From Granulicella mallensis MP5ACTX8 (GTDB lineage Bacteria > Acidobacteriota > Terriglobia > Terriglobales > Acidobacteriaceae): DNA of 64,000 nt. The stretch is taken from contig NC_016631.1 in assembly GCF_000178955.2 (NCBI RefSeq), positions 1,364,001-1,428,000 on the forward strand. The letters are read 5' to 3'. A program made the translations under genes and the position numbers. Positions 1 through 7,570 of this stretch are shown here, in pieces. Every line of letters starts with the position of its first letter. Within the stretch, counting starts at the first letter, position 1. The notes under the pieces are model-generated. The model was not told the DNA's origin, ran no database searches, and worked only from the letters and a program-made list of their open reading frames with translations.

Positions 1-1
1 G

Positions 2-1297
2 GTGCAGTTGTATCCAGGCGCGACCGACCTGCCCTCGCTGCGTGGAATTGAAATTACGCAGACAGGGACCGCACCTCCACCCCCGGTTCTTCCCGGGGCG
101 CCGACGGCACTTAGCGCGACGACAGCTTCGGCCAGCCAGATCAACCTGAGTTGGACGGCGAGCAATACCTCCGGCGTGCAGTACCAGGTATTTCGGCGCA
201 CAACGTCCGGATTTACACCGTCAAGCAGCAACCAGGTGGCTACGACCACTACGACAACCTATTCCGATACGGTCTTAGCGGCAGCGACTACCTACTACTA
301 TGTGGTTGAGGCCAGCAACGCGTCGGGAAGCTCGCCGGCCTCCAACCAGACCAGCGCCACAACGGCTGGCAGTGGCGGCAGTAACACCGATGTAGTGGAC
401 ATCAACGCAGGTGGAACGGCCGCAGGCAGCTATCTGGCGGACACCGACTTTACAGGTGGCACGGCGTCCTCGACCACAGCGACAATCAATACCTCCCTGG
501 TAGCCAACCCCGCTCCGCAATCCGTTTATCAGACGGAGCGGTTCGGGGATTTCACTTACACCATCCCCAACCTGACTCCCGGCGCAAGCTACACCGTGAA
601 TCTGCACTTTGCGGAGATCTACTGGACTGCTCCCGGCAAACGGCAGTTCAACGTCCTGATTAACGGAGCCACCGTGCTGACGAACTTCGATGTCCTTGCC
701 ACTGCGGGTGGAGAAGACATCGCCATCGTCAAATCGTTTCCTGCGACCGCCTCCAGTAGCGGAACCATCACCATACAGTTCACCACCGGCGCCGCTGACC
801 TGCCCAAGATCAGTGGGATTGAAATTACTCAACCAACGTCTCTTCACAAGACCGATCTTCAGATCGATGCGGGCGGCGCTGCCGGCGGTACGTGGCTGGC
901 GGATGAGGACTTTAACGGCGGGACGGCCTCTTCAACGACAGCTGCGATCAACACCTCCCTGGTGGCCAACCCTGCTCCGCAAGCCGTCTATCAGACGGAG
1001 CGGTTCGGGGACTTCACTTACACCATCCCCAATCTGACTCCTGGTGCAAGTTACACCGTAAATCTGCACTTCGCGGAGATCTACTGGTCTGCTGCGGGCA
1101 AGCGACAGTTCAACGTCCTGATCAACGGAGCAACCGTGCTGACGAACTTCGATGTCTTCGCTGCGGCTGGGGGTGAAGATATCGCCATCGTCAAATCGTT
1201 CTCTGCAATCGCCACCAGTAACGGAACCATCACGATACAGTTCACTACCGGCGCCGCCGACCTGCCTAAGGTTAGCGGGATTGAGGTTGTGGGCTGA
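2..1297 (+). CDS. Malectin/FN3-domain protein, 5' end outside window
   Basis: C-terminal part of a larger, probably secreted protein. The first ~22 residues are the tail of a malectin-like domain (ending in a SLRGIEIT strand that matches the ends of the later domains), so the GTG at position 2 is an internal codon, not the start. An FN3-like module follows (about residues 28-120, with INLSWTAS and TYYYVVEASN strands), then two near-identical malectin domains (about 128-276 and 285-431), each with NLHFAEIYW and GKRQFNVLINGATVL. Malectin-type domains bind di- and oligoglucosides in characterised eukaryotic members; in bacteria they usually decorate secreted carbohydrate-active proteins. No catalytic domain lies in the visible part. 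The next gene starts 76 bp downstream and also ends in a malectin domain, so the two probably act together on extracellular polysaccharide. Domain calls come from motif reading only. Confidence 0.85.
   Translation: MQLYPGATDLPSLRGIEITQTGTAPPPPVLPGAPTALSATTASASQINLSWTASNTSGVQYQVFRRTTSGFTPSSSNQVATTTTTTYSDTVLAAATTYYYVVEASNASGSSPASNQTSATTAGSGGSNTDVVDINAGGTAAGSYLADTDFTGGTASSTTATINTSLVANPAPQSVYQTERFGDFTYTIPNLTPGASYTVNLHFAEIYWTAPGKRQFNVLINGATVLTNFDVLATAGGEDIAIVKSFPATASSSGTITIQFTTGAADLPKISGIEITQPTSLHKTDLQIDAGGAAGGTWLADEDFNGGTASSTTAAINTSLVANPAPQAVYQTERFGDFTYTIPNLTPGASYTVNLHFAEIYWSAAGKRQFNVLINGATVLTNFDVFAAAGGEDIAIVKSFSAIATSNGTITIQFTTGAADLPKVSGIEVVG
394..1290 (+). repeat. Tandem duplication of a malectin-domain coding unit
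   Basis: The coding stretch 394-830 is repeated at about 856-1290 in the same reading frame. Long runs are almost identical at base level, for example from the TERFGDFTYTIPNL segment through NLHFAEIYW, with mostly silent third-position changes. The high nucleotide identity points to a recent internal duplication or to gene conversion between the two domains. Confidence 0.85.
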
Positions 1298-1373
1298 ACC
1301 TTTGTAAACCTGGTGCGGCAATCGCTCGCCGCTGCGCTAAACCACTCACGTCACCTATACCCACGAGGGATTC

Positions 1374-3611
1374 ATGCGACTTTCGATCACGCTGCGCAGT
1401 AAACTCCTGATTCTTAGCGCTGCATGCGCTGTTACATGCGGTTTTACGAATCGAGCCGTCGCACAATACAACTCCACCATCTTTGGACCGAACGTCTATG
1501 TTTTCGATCCATCCGTTGCAGGATCTGTCATCAACGCCGACATCGCTTCCATCTCAAACCCCACGGTTAGCAGCGGACAGTTCAGCAGCAGCCGTGCGGC
1601 AGTTCTGTTCAAGCCCGGTACATACTCCGGAGTGAGCCAGGAGGTAGGCTTTTACACCTCCATCGCCGGACTGGGACTAACACCGGATTCGACGGTGCTC
1701 AATGGTGGTGGCCTCTACCTGGATGTGACCGACAGCAATGGCAACGTAACGACGAACTTCTGGCGGTCGATGGAGAATCTCCGCATCAATGTGCCCGCAG
1801 GCGATACGGAGACCTGGGCTGTCTCGCAGGGGGCTTCACTTCGCCGCGTTCATATCGCCGGCGGTCTGGAGTTAAGCAATCAGAGTTGCGGCGAGGCGAG
1901 TGGAGGCTTTATCGCAGATGCCACGGTTGATAATGGGATTAACGCCTGTTCACAGCAGCAGTGGTACACCCGCAACAGCACCATGGCCTCGTTCAGCGAC
2001 AATGTGTGGAACTTTGTCTTCTCCGGCGATACGTTTACATCCACGGCACCTTCCAATAGTTTTCCTAAGAACACGATCCTTTCCACTACTCCTGTCGTGC
2101 GTGAGAAACCTTATCTCTACGTCGACAGCAGCGGGAACTATAACGTCTTTGTGCCTGCTGTGAAGAGTTCTTCCAGTGGTGTCGACTGGACAGCCAACAA
2201 TGGGTTGGGAACAGGCTCCAGTGACGCCATCAGCACCTTCTTTATCGCCACGCCTTCGAATACCGCAGCTCAGATCAACTCCGCGTTGGCATCGGGCAAA
2301 AATCTTATCCTGACTCCCGGCATCTACAATCTCTCAGCGCCTATCAGTATTACGAACGCGAACACGATCATGCTGGGGCTGGGGTATCCGACGCTGATTC
2401 CGCAAAGTGGCAGCTCCGCGATAACAGTCGCCGATGTGAATGGCGTGCAGATTGCAGACGTCCTGATCGACGCCGGTCCAACGAACTCCTCTGTGCTTCT
2501 GCAGGTGGGCGTCGCCGGTGCTACACGTGTAAGCCATGCTTCGAACCCCACTTCGATCAGTGACGTGTACTTTCGTATCGGCGGTGCAGAGGGGGGCTCT
2601 GCTACTACCAGCCTCGAGATCGATAGCGATAACGTCATTCTCGATAATGTGTGGGCGTGGCGAGCGGACCACGGTACCGGTGTGGGTTGGACCTCCAACA
2701 CCGCCTCGCATGGGCTTGTTGTCAATGGTGACAATGTGACTGCGCTTGGCCTTGCTGTCGAGCACTATCAGCAGAGCCAGGTGCAGTGGAATGGCAACGG
2801 TGGCGAAACGATCTTCTACCAGAGCGAAGATCCGTACGACGTCCCGAACCAGACCTCGTGGACCTATAACGGTGCAAACGGGTATCCCTCGTACGAGGTC
2901 ACATCCAACGTGTGCTCGCATACCGCGTATGGTCTGGGTATTTACTCCTTCTTCGATGTCACAGGAGTGACGATCTTTCAAAGCAACGCGATTCTCGCCC
3001 CGAACGTCTCCGGAGTGAACTTCACAGACATGGTAACTGTGATGCTTAGCGGCTCGGGCGGCATCAGCAATGTCATCAACAACACAGGAGGATCTACAGT
3101 CTCTGCCGGAACGCCGCATGATCTTACGACGTACAACGGAAGTGGAGCGTGCTCCAGCACAGGGGCTTCGAGCGTCGAGATCAACTCCGGCGGCGGCGCA
3201 GACTCGCCCTTTGTTGCAGACACGGATTACACCGGCGGCTCGTCTTATGCTGTTTCCAATACGATCTCTACGGCGGGCGTAAACGACCCAGCGCCGGAAG
3301 CGGTCTACCAGGATGCTCATGAGGGTACGGCGACTTACACCGTTCCAGGCTTTGTTGCTGGCAGTACCCATACTGTAAGGCTGCACTTCGCGGAACTCTA
3401 CTGGTCCACTGCTGGCAAACGTCAGTTCAATGTTGCTATCAATGGAGTACAGGTTCTCAATAACTTCGACATAGTGCAAACGGCAGGTGGTCAATATAAG
3501 GCCAACGTGCAGCAATTCACCGCCACCGCCAACAGCGCAGGCCAAATCGTAATTAGCCTAAGCAATGGAAGTGTTGACCAGCCAGAGATCAGCGGTATCG
3601 AGATTCATTAG
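1374..3611 (+). CDS. Secreted beta-helix (pectate-lyase-like) protein with C-terminal malectin domain
   Basis: 745 residues. A signal peptide is clear: basic MRLSITLRSK, a hydrophobic core, and an AVA-Q cleavage-like site near residue 30. The ATG at 1374 has a GAGG-type ribosome site 6 bases upstream. The central part, about residues 35-590, reads as a right-handed parallel beta-helix of the pectate-lyase superfamily: repeated short strands rich in N, T, S and V, and a segment of the LTPGIYNLSAPISI kind that is typical of the first coils. Residues ~600-745 form a malectin domain (RLHFAELYW, GKRQFNVAINGVQVL) ending in the SGIEIH strand. Catalytic residues could not be assigned, so the substrate is unknown; lyase, hydrolase or pure binding are all possible. 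It is probably co-transcribed with the upstream malectin gene and is followed by a hairpin terminator. Confidence 0.8.
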   Translation: MRLSITLRSKLLILSAACAVTCGFTNRAVAQYNSTIFGPNVYVFDPSVAGSVINADIASISNPTVSSGQFSSSRAAVLFKPGTYSGVSQEVGFYTSIAGLGLTPDSTVLNGGGLYLDVTDSNGNVTTNFWRSMENLRINVPAGDTETWAVSQGASLRRVHIAGGLELSNQSCGEASGGFIADATVDNGINACSQQQWYTRNSTMASFSDNVWNFVFSGDTFTSTAPSNSFPKNTILSTTPVVREKPYLYVDSSGNYNVFVPAVKSSSSGVDWTANNGLGTGSSDAISTFFIATPSNTAAQINSALASGKNLILTPGIYNLSAPISITNANTIMLGLGYPTLIPQSGSSAITVADVNGVQIADVLIDAGPTNSSVLLQVGVAGATRVSHASNPTSISDVYFRIGGAEGGSATTSLEIDSDNVILDNVWAWRADHGTGVGWTSNTASHGLVVNGDNVTALGLAVEHYQQSQVQWNGNGGETIFYQSEDPYDVPNQTSWTYNGANGYPSYEVTSNVCSHTAYGLGIYSFFDVTGVTIFQSNAILAPNVSGVNFTDMVTVMLSGSGGISNVINNTGGSTVSAGTPHDLTTYNGSGACSSTGASSVEINSGGGADSPFVADTDYTGGSSYAVSNTISTAGVNDPAPEAVYQDAHEGTATYTVPGFVAGSTHTVRLHFAELYWSTAGKRQFNVAINGVQVLNNFDIVQTAGGQYKANVQQFTATANSAGQIVISLSNGSVDQPEISGIEIH

Positions 3612-3654
3612 CGCCAACTTAGTTGCTATTGAAGATGAAAGATCATCTGGTTTC

Positions 3655-3691
3655 ATCACCGTAGACTTCATCGTCTACGGTGATTCTTTCT
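3655..3691 (+). terminator. Rho-independent terminator after beta-helix gene
   Basis: A 12-bp perfect stem (ATCACCGTAGAC at 3655-3666 against GTCTACGGTGAT at 3673-3684) with a 6-base loop is followed by a pyrimidine tract TCTTTCT, 44 bp after the stop codon. Confidence 0.75.
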
Positions 3692-3709
3692 GCGTCCATG
3701 CATTTTCGT

Positions 3710-3841
3710 CGGAAGGGCGTGCAGCAGTGGGATGGGCTAGAGAATTAGCGATTGGACCCAAATCGGGTCTGGGGCAAAAAACCTGTGACTCTAACTAGTT
3801 GATTGCTTGGTATCTAAATGGTCGGGGCGAGAGGATTCGAA
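3710..3841 (-). repeat. Displaced 3' end of tRNA-Pro with downstream flank (att-like copy)
   Basis: Positions 3819-3841 reproduce exactly the last 23 bases of the tRNA-Pro gene at 6130-6206, including the encoded CCA and the T-arm part, then diverge abruptly at 3842. The similarity also runs ~110 bp into the tRNA's downstream flank (3710-3818 against about 6020-6129) with scattered mismatches. A truncated tRNA 3' end in direct orientation 2.3 kb from the intact gene is what site-specific integration into a tRNA leaves behind. The intervening ~2.3 kb holds a propeller gene and a degraded immunity-type gene, and no integrase. The rest of 3612-4108 holds only the terminator and no convincing gene. 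Confidence 0.75.
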
Positions 3842-4108
3842 ATGGCAAAAGATCCCTTAGTCCTCGCAGATGGTGGTCCTACCGAAGTTCAGGTTGGACC
3901 CGTCGACTTTCCGTATCTTGATCTTGGGCCCTTTTCGTTTTCAGGTTTTTGCAATAGCGATTACCACAGAGCAGTTCCCGTAGGTGTATAGCGAACCACA
4001 GGTCTATACGTTCTTTTTCCCTAAGAGAAACAGCACTCGCAGGGATTATCCACTTCACATCAATACGAGAACTGCTCTAGCAAATGCCCCGCCGCACGAT
4101 GGAGGATG

Positions 4109-5155
4109 TTACGGGGTAGCTTTGTTAATCTTCAGCTGGGACACGTAGATCTGTTGGCCTTCTTTGGACGTGCCGTCACCCTTATTAGCCAGGATCAGCA
4201 CCCATTCATTGTTTCGGAAGGCCGTCGTCATGCCCGTAGTAGAGTCGGTTTCCGGTTGGATATTCGAGGATTCGTAGATCTCCTTGTTGCCAGACCACGC
4301 CTGGTTGGTGAGCATTGCCCAGTAGATCTCTTTGTACTTCTCGCCTTTGTAGGTCATGTACATTGAACCGTTGTACAACGCGATACCGGGCGGTACATTA
4401 GACTTCGGGGTTTTAAATTCGCCACGCTTGTCCTTGATGTCTTCGTTGCCGCTCCATTCCTTAGTGATGACGTTATAGGAGGCCCACATCAGCTCGTCGC
4501 CGTGGCGTGCCTTGAAAATGACCATCACGGTATAGCCGTAGCCGCACAGCGTAGGTCCGTAATCCGACTGTGGCGTTCCGTTCGAGGCGACCTTCTCGAT
4601 CTTGCCCATATTGGTCCAGGTTGTTCCATCAAAGGTTGCTGTGAAGAGGTCGCTGTCCTTCTGCCAGCCAAGCCACAGAGCCGCTGAACTTCCGGTGCCC
4701 TGCACGGTCAGCGAGGGTGCGTGATCGGTCGGCAGATTTTTGCCGCCGATGCTAATCAACTTTCCATCCTGCCATTGGCCGGTGGGGCAGGCCAGCGTCG
4801 TTAGCATGATCGGATACTCGTCGTCGATTTTGATCGACGAGCGATAGGCCATGTAGAGTGTTTCATTGAATACGGCGAGGCTTGGTCCATTGCTGGTGTA
4901 GAGTTTTTTATTGTTGATGGTCTCCACTACATCCTCTTTCCAGATATTGTCCTTGTAAAGACATTGCCAGATGACATTGGTTTCGTCGTAGGAGCAATAG
5001 GTGAACAACAGACTGTCGGAAAAGTAGGCCACAGCAGGTGTGGCGCTAGTCCGCGGGCTAATTTTGCCATGGTTGGCGGAGAGTACCGCGATTGATTGGT
5101 TGCCGGTCCACGAGCCGTCGCTCGATGGGATTTCCAGGGTGGATTGCTCTGACAT
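4109..5155 (-). CDS. Cytosolic beta-propeller repeat protein (lectin/sialidase-like fold), function unknown
   Basis: 348 residues, no signal peptide and no membrane segment. The sequence is built from about six to seven repeats of ~45-50 residues. Each has a PSLAVFNETLYMAYRS-like strand pair followed by a W-x-G-N-x-x-I turn (SWTGNQSIAV, EWSGNEDIKD, AWSGNKEIYE), a pattern found in propeller lectins and sialidase-fold proteins. Sialidase catalytic residues (Arg triad, Asp boxes) were not recognised, so a binding role is more likely than catalysis. The start is supported by a strong GGAGGA ribosome site 5 bases upstream of the ATG. It lies inside the islet bounded by the tRNA-Pro repeat and is lower in GC and richer in Lys/Asn than its neighbours, which fits acquisition by transfer. 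Confidence 0.6.
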   Translation of the reverse strand: MSEQSTLEIPSSDGSWTGNQSIAVLSANHGKISPRTSATPAVAYFSDSLLFTYCSYDETNVIWQCLYKDNIWKEDVVETINNKKLYTSNGPSLAVFNETLYMAYRSSIKIDDEYPIMLTTLACPTGQWQDGKLISIGGKNLPTDHAPSLTVQGTGSSAALWLGWQKDSDLFTATFDGTTWTNMGKIEKVASNGTPQSDYGPTLCGYGYTVMVIFKARHGDELMWASYNVITKEWSGNEDIKDKRGEFKTPKSNVPPGIALYNGSMYMTYKGEKYKEIYWAMLTNQAWSGNKEIYESSNIQPETDSTTGMTTAFRNNEWVLILANKGDGTSKEGQQIYVSQLKINKATP

Positions 5156-5426
5156 TTTTCTCCTCCGGATGCTGGTTTGTGTGTAGCGTTAACGTTGAAA
5201 GTCGCAGGATCTCCATCGTCCAACCCGAGGTTAGCCGTTGAATAAACATGGGTATGATGCAGAAATCCCGGCGAACGCGTGTGCAACTGCGACTTCGCAC
5301 ACGTGCGATCTAGAGGCACGAAAGAGTCTTTGCGCTTCGGCCTCCAGCTCGGGGATCGACGATTGCCGCATAAGGGCATAGACGGTTCTCGGCAGTTGAA
5401 AGCCGCTACTGTGCGGATTTCAAACT

Positions 5427-5828
5427 GTGCACCATCCTCACAAACGAAAAACGGACCGCCCACTCTTGTACAGTGCTCATCGCCTGGTACAAGAGTGTCG
5501 CGCCACAATAGCAGACTATGATTCAACGCGTTCAGAGATTGGCACTGACGGGGAACATTGCCTGGGGTATGTTCAGGGCGTTATAGAAACCGCGACTATG
5601 TGGCAGGTCGCCAATGAGAAGACTACTCAGGCCCAGGTGCCTATGTTCTGCCTAAACCCTAAGGCCACGAACGAGGTCATCATTCGCAAAATACCCATTT
5701 GGGCTATCGAATATCCAGAAGATACAAAGGGCTCAGCAATAGAATTTCTTATCAGCATGCTTGTTGGAAACTATCCCTGTTCGAAATGGCCTAAGGGCTG
5801 CTTGGCACGTGCAGATTGCCCCTGGTGA
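5427..5828 (+). pseudogene. Rap1a/Tai immunity-like protein remnant, signal peptide missing
   Basis: The 133-codon frame from GTG 5427 carries the signature of the Rap1a/Tai family of T6SS amidase-type immunity proteins: a RLVQECRA opening helix, a GEHCLGYVQGVIETA helix, an MFCLNPKATN segment, then a helix ending in MLVGNYPCSKWP. Four well-placed cysteines match the two disulfides of that fold. Family members are periplasmic and begin with a signal peptide; here the frame is closed by a stop at 5397-5399 and the ~20 residues before the domain are basic and polar, so the export signal has been lost. The frame also ends in a short unrelated tail. I read it as a decaying gene in the tRNA islet; a functional cytosolic variant is possible. 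Nothing else convincing is seen in 5156-6019. Confidence 0.5.
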
Positions 5829-6019
5829 AAGCAATGTTGAGTTCACCCCTATAATGCTATGCCCGAGTTTCAACGGCTTCAGACAATACAAGGACGTATG
5901 CGAGCCTTCACGTTTTATGGGGACGCTATCGAGAGTGAACGAATATGCCTGAATCTTCGCGGGATCCCTTGAAACTTCAACGCGATCTTCTCGATTCAAT
6001 AAATGACAAGGACGCTCCT

Positions 6020-6206
<187 letters not shown>

Positions 6207-6395
6207 AACCTCTGGTGGTGTTGTCTTGCCGGCTTGTGATGGGAGCAAGACGCTCAGTTCCTAAAACCTCTGGAACCTGCCGCTTGCCGACCGACTGATC
6301 TAGTCTAGCAGAAAATAAGGGTCTTGCCTCGACAGCACAACCTGAGAAGCTGTCCAAAACTGTTCCAGGGCATCTTCTGACCGTTGAGCCGGAGA

Positions 6396-6424
6396 TTGCT
6401 GAAGCTATACGGCCCGCGTAGAAT
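6396..6424 (+). promoter_or_regulatory. Predicted sigma-70-type promoter of the cysDNH operon
   Basis: TTGCTG (6396-6401), a 17-base spacer and TAGAAT (6419-6424; five of six matches to TATAAT). Transcription would start near 6431, just ahead of the Cys-rich leader ORF at 6447. The rest of 6207-6395 shows no gene. Confidence 0.5.
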
Positions 6425-6446
6425 AGAACGAGTGAAAGTTACCTGT

Positions 6447-6488
6447 ATGTGCGGTTGTCGCTGTCCACAGCTCTTTGGCTGTTGTTGA
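6447..6488 (+). CDS. Cys-rich leader peptide upstream of cysD
   Basis: A 13-codon ORF that reads Met-Cys-Gly-Cys-Arg-Cys-Pro-Gln-Leu-Phe-Gly-Cys-Cys-stop (ATG 6447, TGA 6486-6488). Five of the 13 codons are cysteine, ending in a Cys-Cys pair directly before the stop. It sits between a good promoter-like sequence and the first gene of a cysteine-precursor (sulfate reduction) operon. That is the layout of amino-acid attenuators, in which ribosome stalling at codons for the end product controls downstream genes; Cys-rich upstream ORFs of this kind are known before sulfur genes in actinobacteria. The ribosome site is weak (GAAAG about 9-10 bases upstream). The regulatory role is inferred, not shown. 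Confidence 0.65.
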   Translation: MCGCRCPQLFGCC

Positions 6489-6625
6489 CACCTTTCCGCA
6501 ACCTGGCTGTCCTTCACTTTTACAGCCTGTAGTTGGTACCTTCACCCCATCAAATTCCAGATTTATCCATTGCCGGCAGGTCAGCCGGAGGCGCGGGTGC
6601 AAATGCGCCGAACCAGGAGGATTCC
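6489..6625 (+). promoter_or_regulatory. Leader segment with alternative hairpins, possible cysteine attenuator
   Basis: A hairpin can form with stem GGCTGT (6505-6510) against ACAGCC (6522-6527), extended outward by CAAC (6499-6502) with GTTG (6532-6535). The CAACC at 6499-6503 can instead pair with GGTTG inside the leader ORF (6453-6457), so the position of a ribosome on the leader could decide between structures. No long T tract follows, so control of translation is as likely as transcription termination. The energies of these folds were not computed. Confidence 0.35.
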
Positions 6626-7570
6626 TTGCCAATCAAAACTGCTCCAGAAGAAAACGTCTCGGAGGTGCTGCGAGAGCGGCTGAACCATCTGCAGGCGCTT
6701 GAAGCCGAGAGCCTCTATATTCTGCGCGAGGCTGTCGCTGAGTTCGCGAAGCCGGTGATGCTGTACTCCATCGGCAAGGACTCGAGTGTCATGTTGCGGC
6801 TGGCGCAGAAGGCGTTTTATCCGGGCAAGATTCCGTTTCCGCTGCTGCACGTCGATACCAGCTACAAGTTCCCGGAGATGATCTCGTTTCGCGACACCTA
6901 TACGAAGGAGATTGGCGCCGATCTTATCGTGCATCGCAACGAGGCGGCAATCGCCGATGGAGCCAGCCCCTGGAAGCTCGGCACGCAGAACTGCTGCGGT
7001 GCTTTAAAGACGCGGTCTCTGCTGGATGCCCTGGAAGAAGGCGGCTTCGACGCTGCTTTTGGCGGCGCGCGGCGCGATGAAGAAAAGAGCCGTGCGAAGG
7101 AGCGTGTTTACAGCTTCCGCGATGGGGCGGGGCAGTGGGACCCCAAGAACCAGCGGCCTGAGCTGTGGAGCCTCTACAACTCGCGTCTGCGCAAGGGTGA
7201 GAGCATTCGAGTCTTCCCGCTGTCGAACTGGACGGAGCTCGATATCTGGCTCTACCTCTACTCTGAGCAGATCCCTATCGTACCGCTGTACTTTGCGGAA
7301 GAGCGTCTGGCGGTTGTACGTGGCGGTTCAATCACGCTGATACACGATGGTGTACGTCTGTTGCCCGGCGAGAAGCCTGAACTGATGAAGGTGCGGATGC
7401 GTTCGCTGGGCTGCCTGCCCTGCACGGGCGCGATTCGCAGCGATGCGGACACGCTGCCGAAGATTATCGAGGAGCTGATTACGTTCCGCCGCAGCGAGCG
7501 CGAGAACCGCGCGATCGATCACGATGAAGAGGGCTCCATGGAGCTGAAGAAGCGGGAGGGCTACTTCTAA
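6626..7570 (+). CDS. cysD: Sulfate adenylyltransferase subunit 2 (small subunit)
   Basis: ATP sulfurylase small subunit; with CysN it makes adenosine 5'-phosphosulfate (APS) from ATP and sulfate in the cytosol. The PP-loop is seen as [16 protein letters not shown], followed by the family's [35 protein letters not shown] and SNWTELDIW blocks. The likely start is the TTG at 6626, 5 bases after an AGGAGG ribosome site; the frame stays open to 6533 but the extra residues do not resemble the family. This gives 314 residues, close to the usual ~300. It is the first gene of cysD-cysN-cysH; the stop abuts the cysN start directly. Expression is probably governed by the promoter and Cys-rich leader at 6396-6488. 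Confidence 0.95.
   Translation: MPIKTAPEENVSEVLRERLNHLQALEAESLYILREAVAEFAKPVMLYSIGKDSSVMLRLAQKAFYPGKIPFPLLHVDTSYKFPEMISFRDTYTKEIGADLIVHRNEAAIADGASPWKLGTQNCCGALKTRSLLDALEEGGFDAAFGGARRDEEKSRAKERVYSFRDGAGQWDPKNQRPELWSLYNSRLRKGESIRVFPLSNWTELDIWLYLYSEQIPIVPLYFAEERLAVVRGGSITLIHDGVRLLPGEKPELMKVRMRSLGCLPCTGAIRSDADTLPKIIEELITFRRSERENRAIDHDEEGSMELKKREGYF

Noticed and set aside
3761-3800. Second complete tRNA gene at the displaced repeat
   Set aside because: Only the last 23 bases of the tRNA are present; the anticodon arm, D-arm and 5' acceptor strand are missing.
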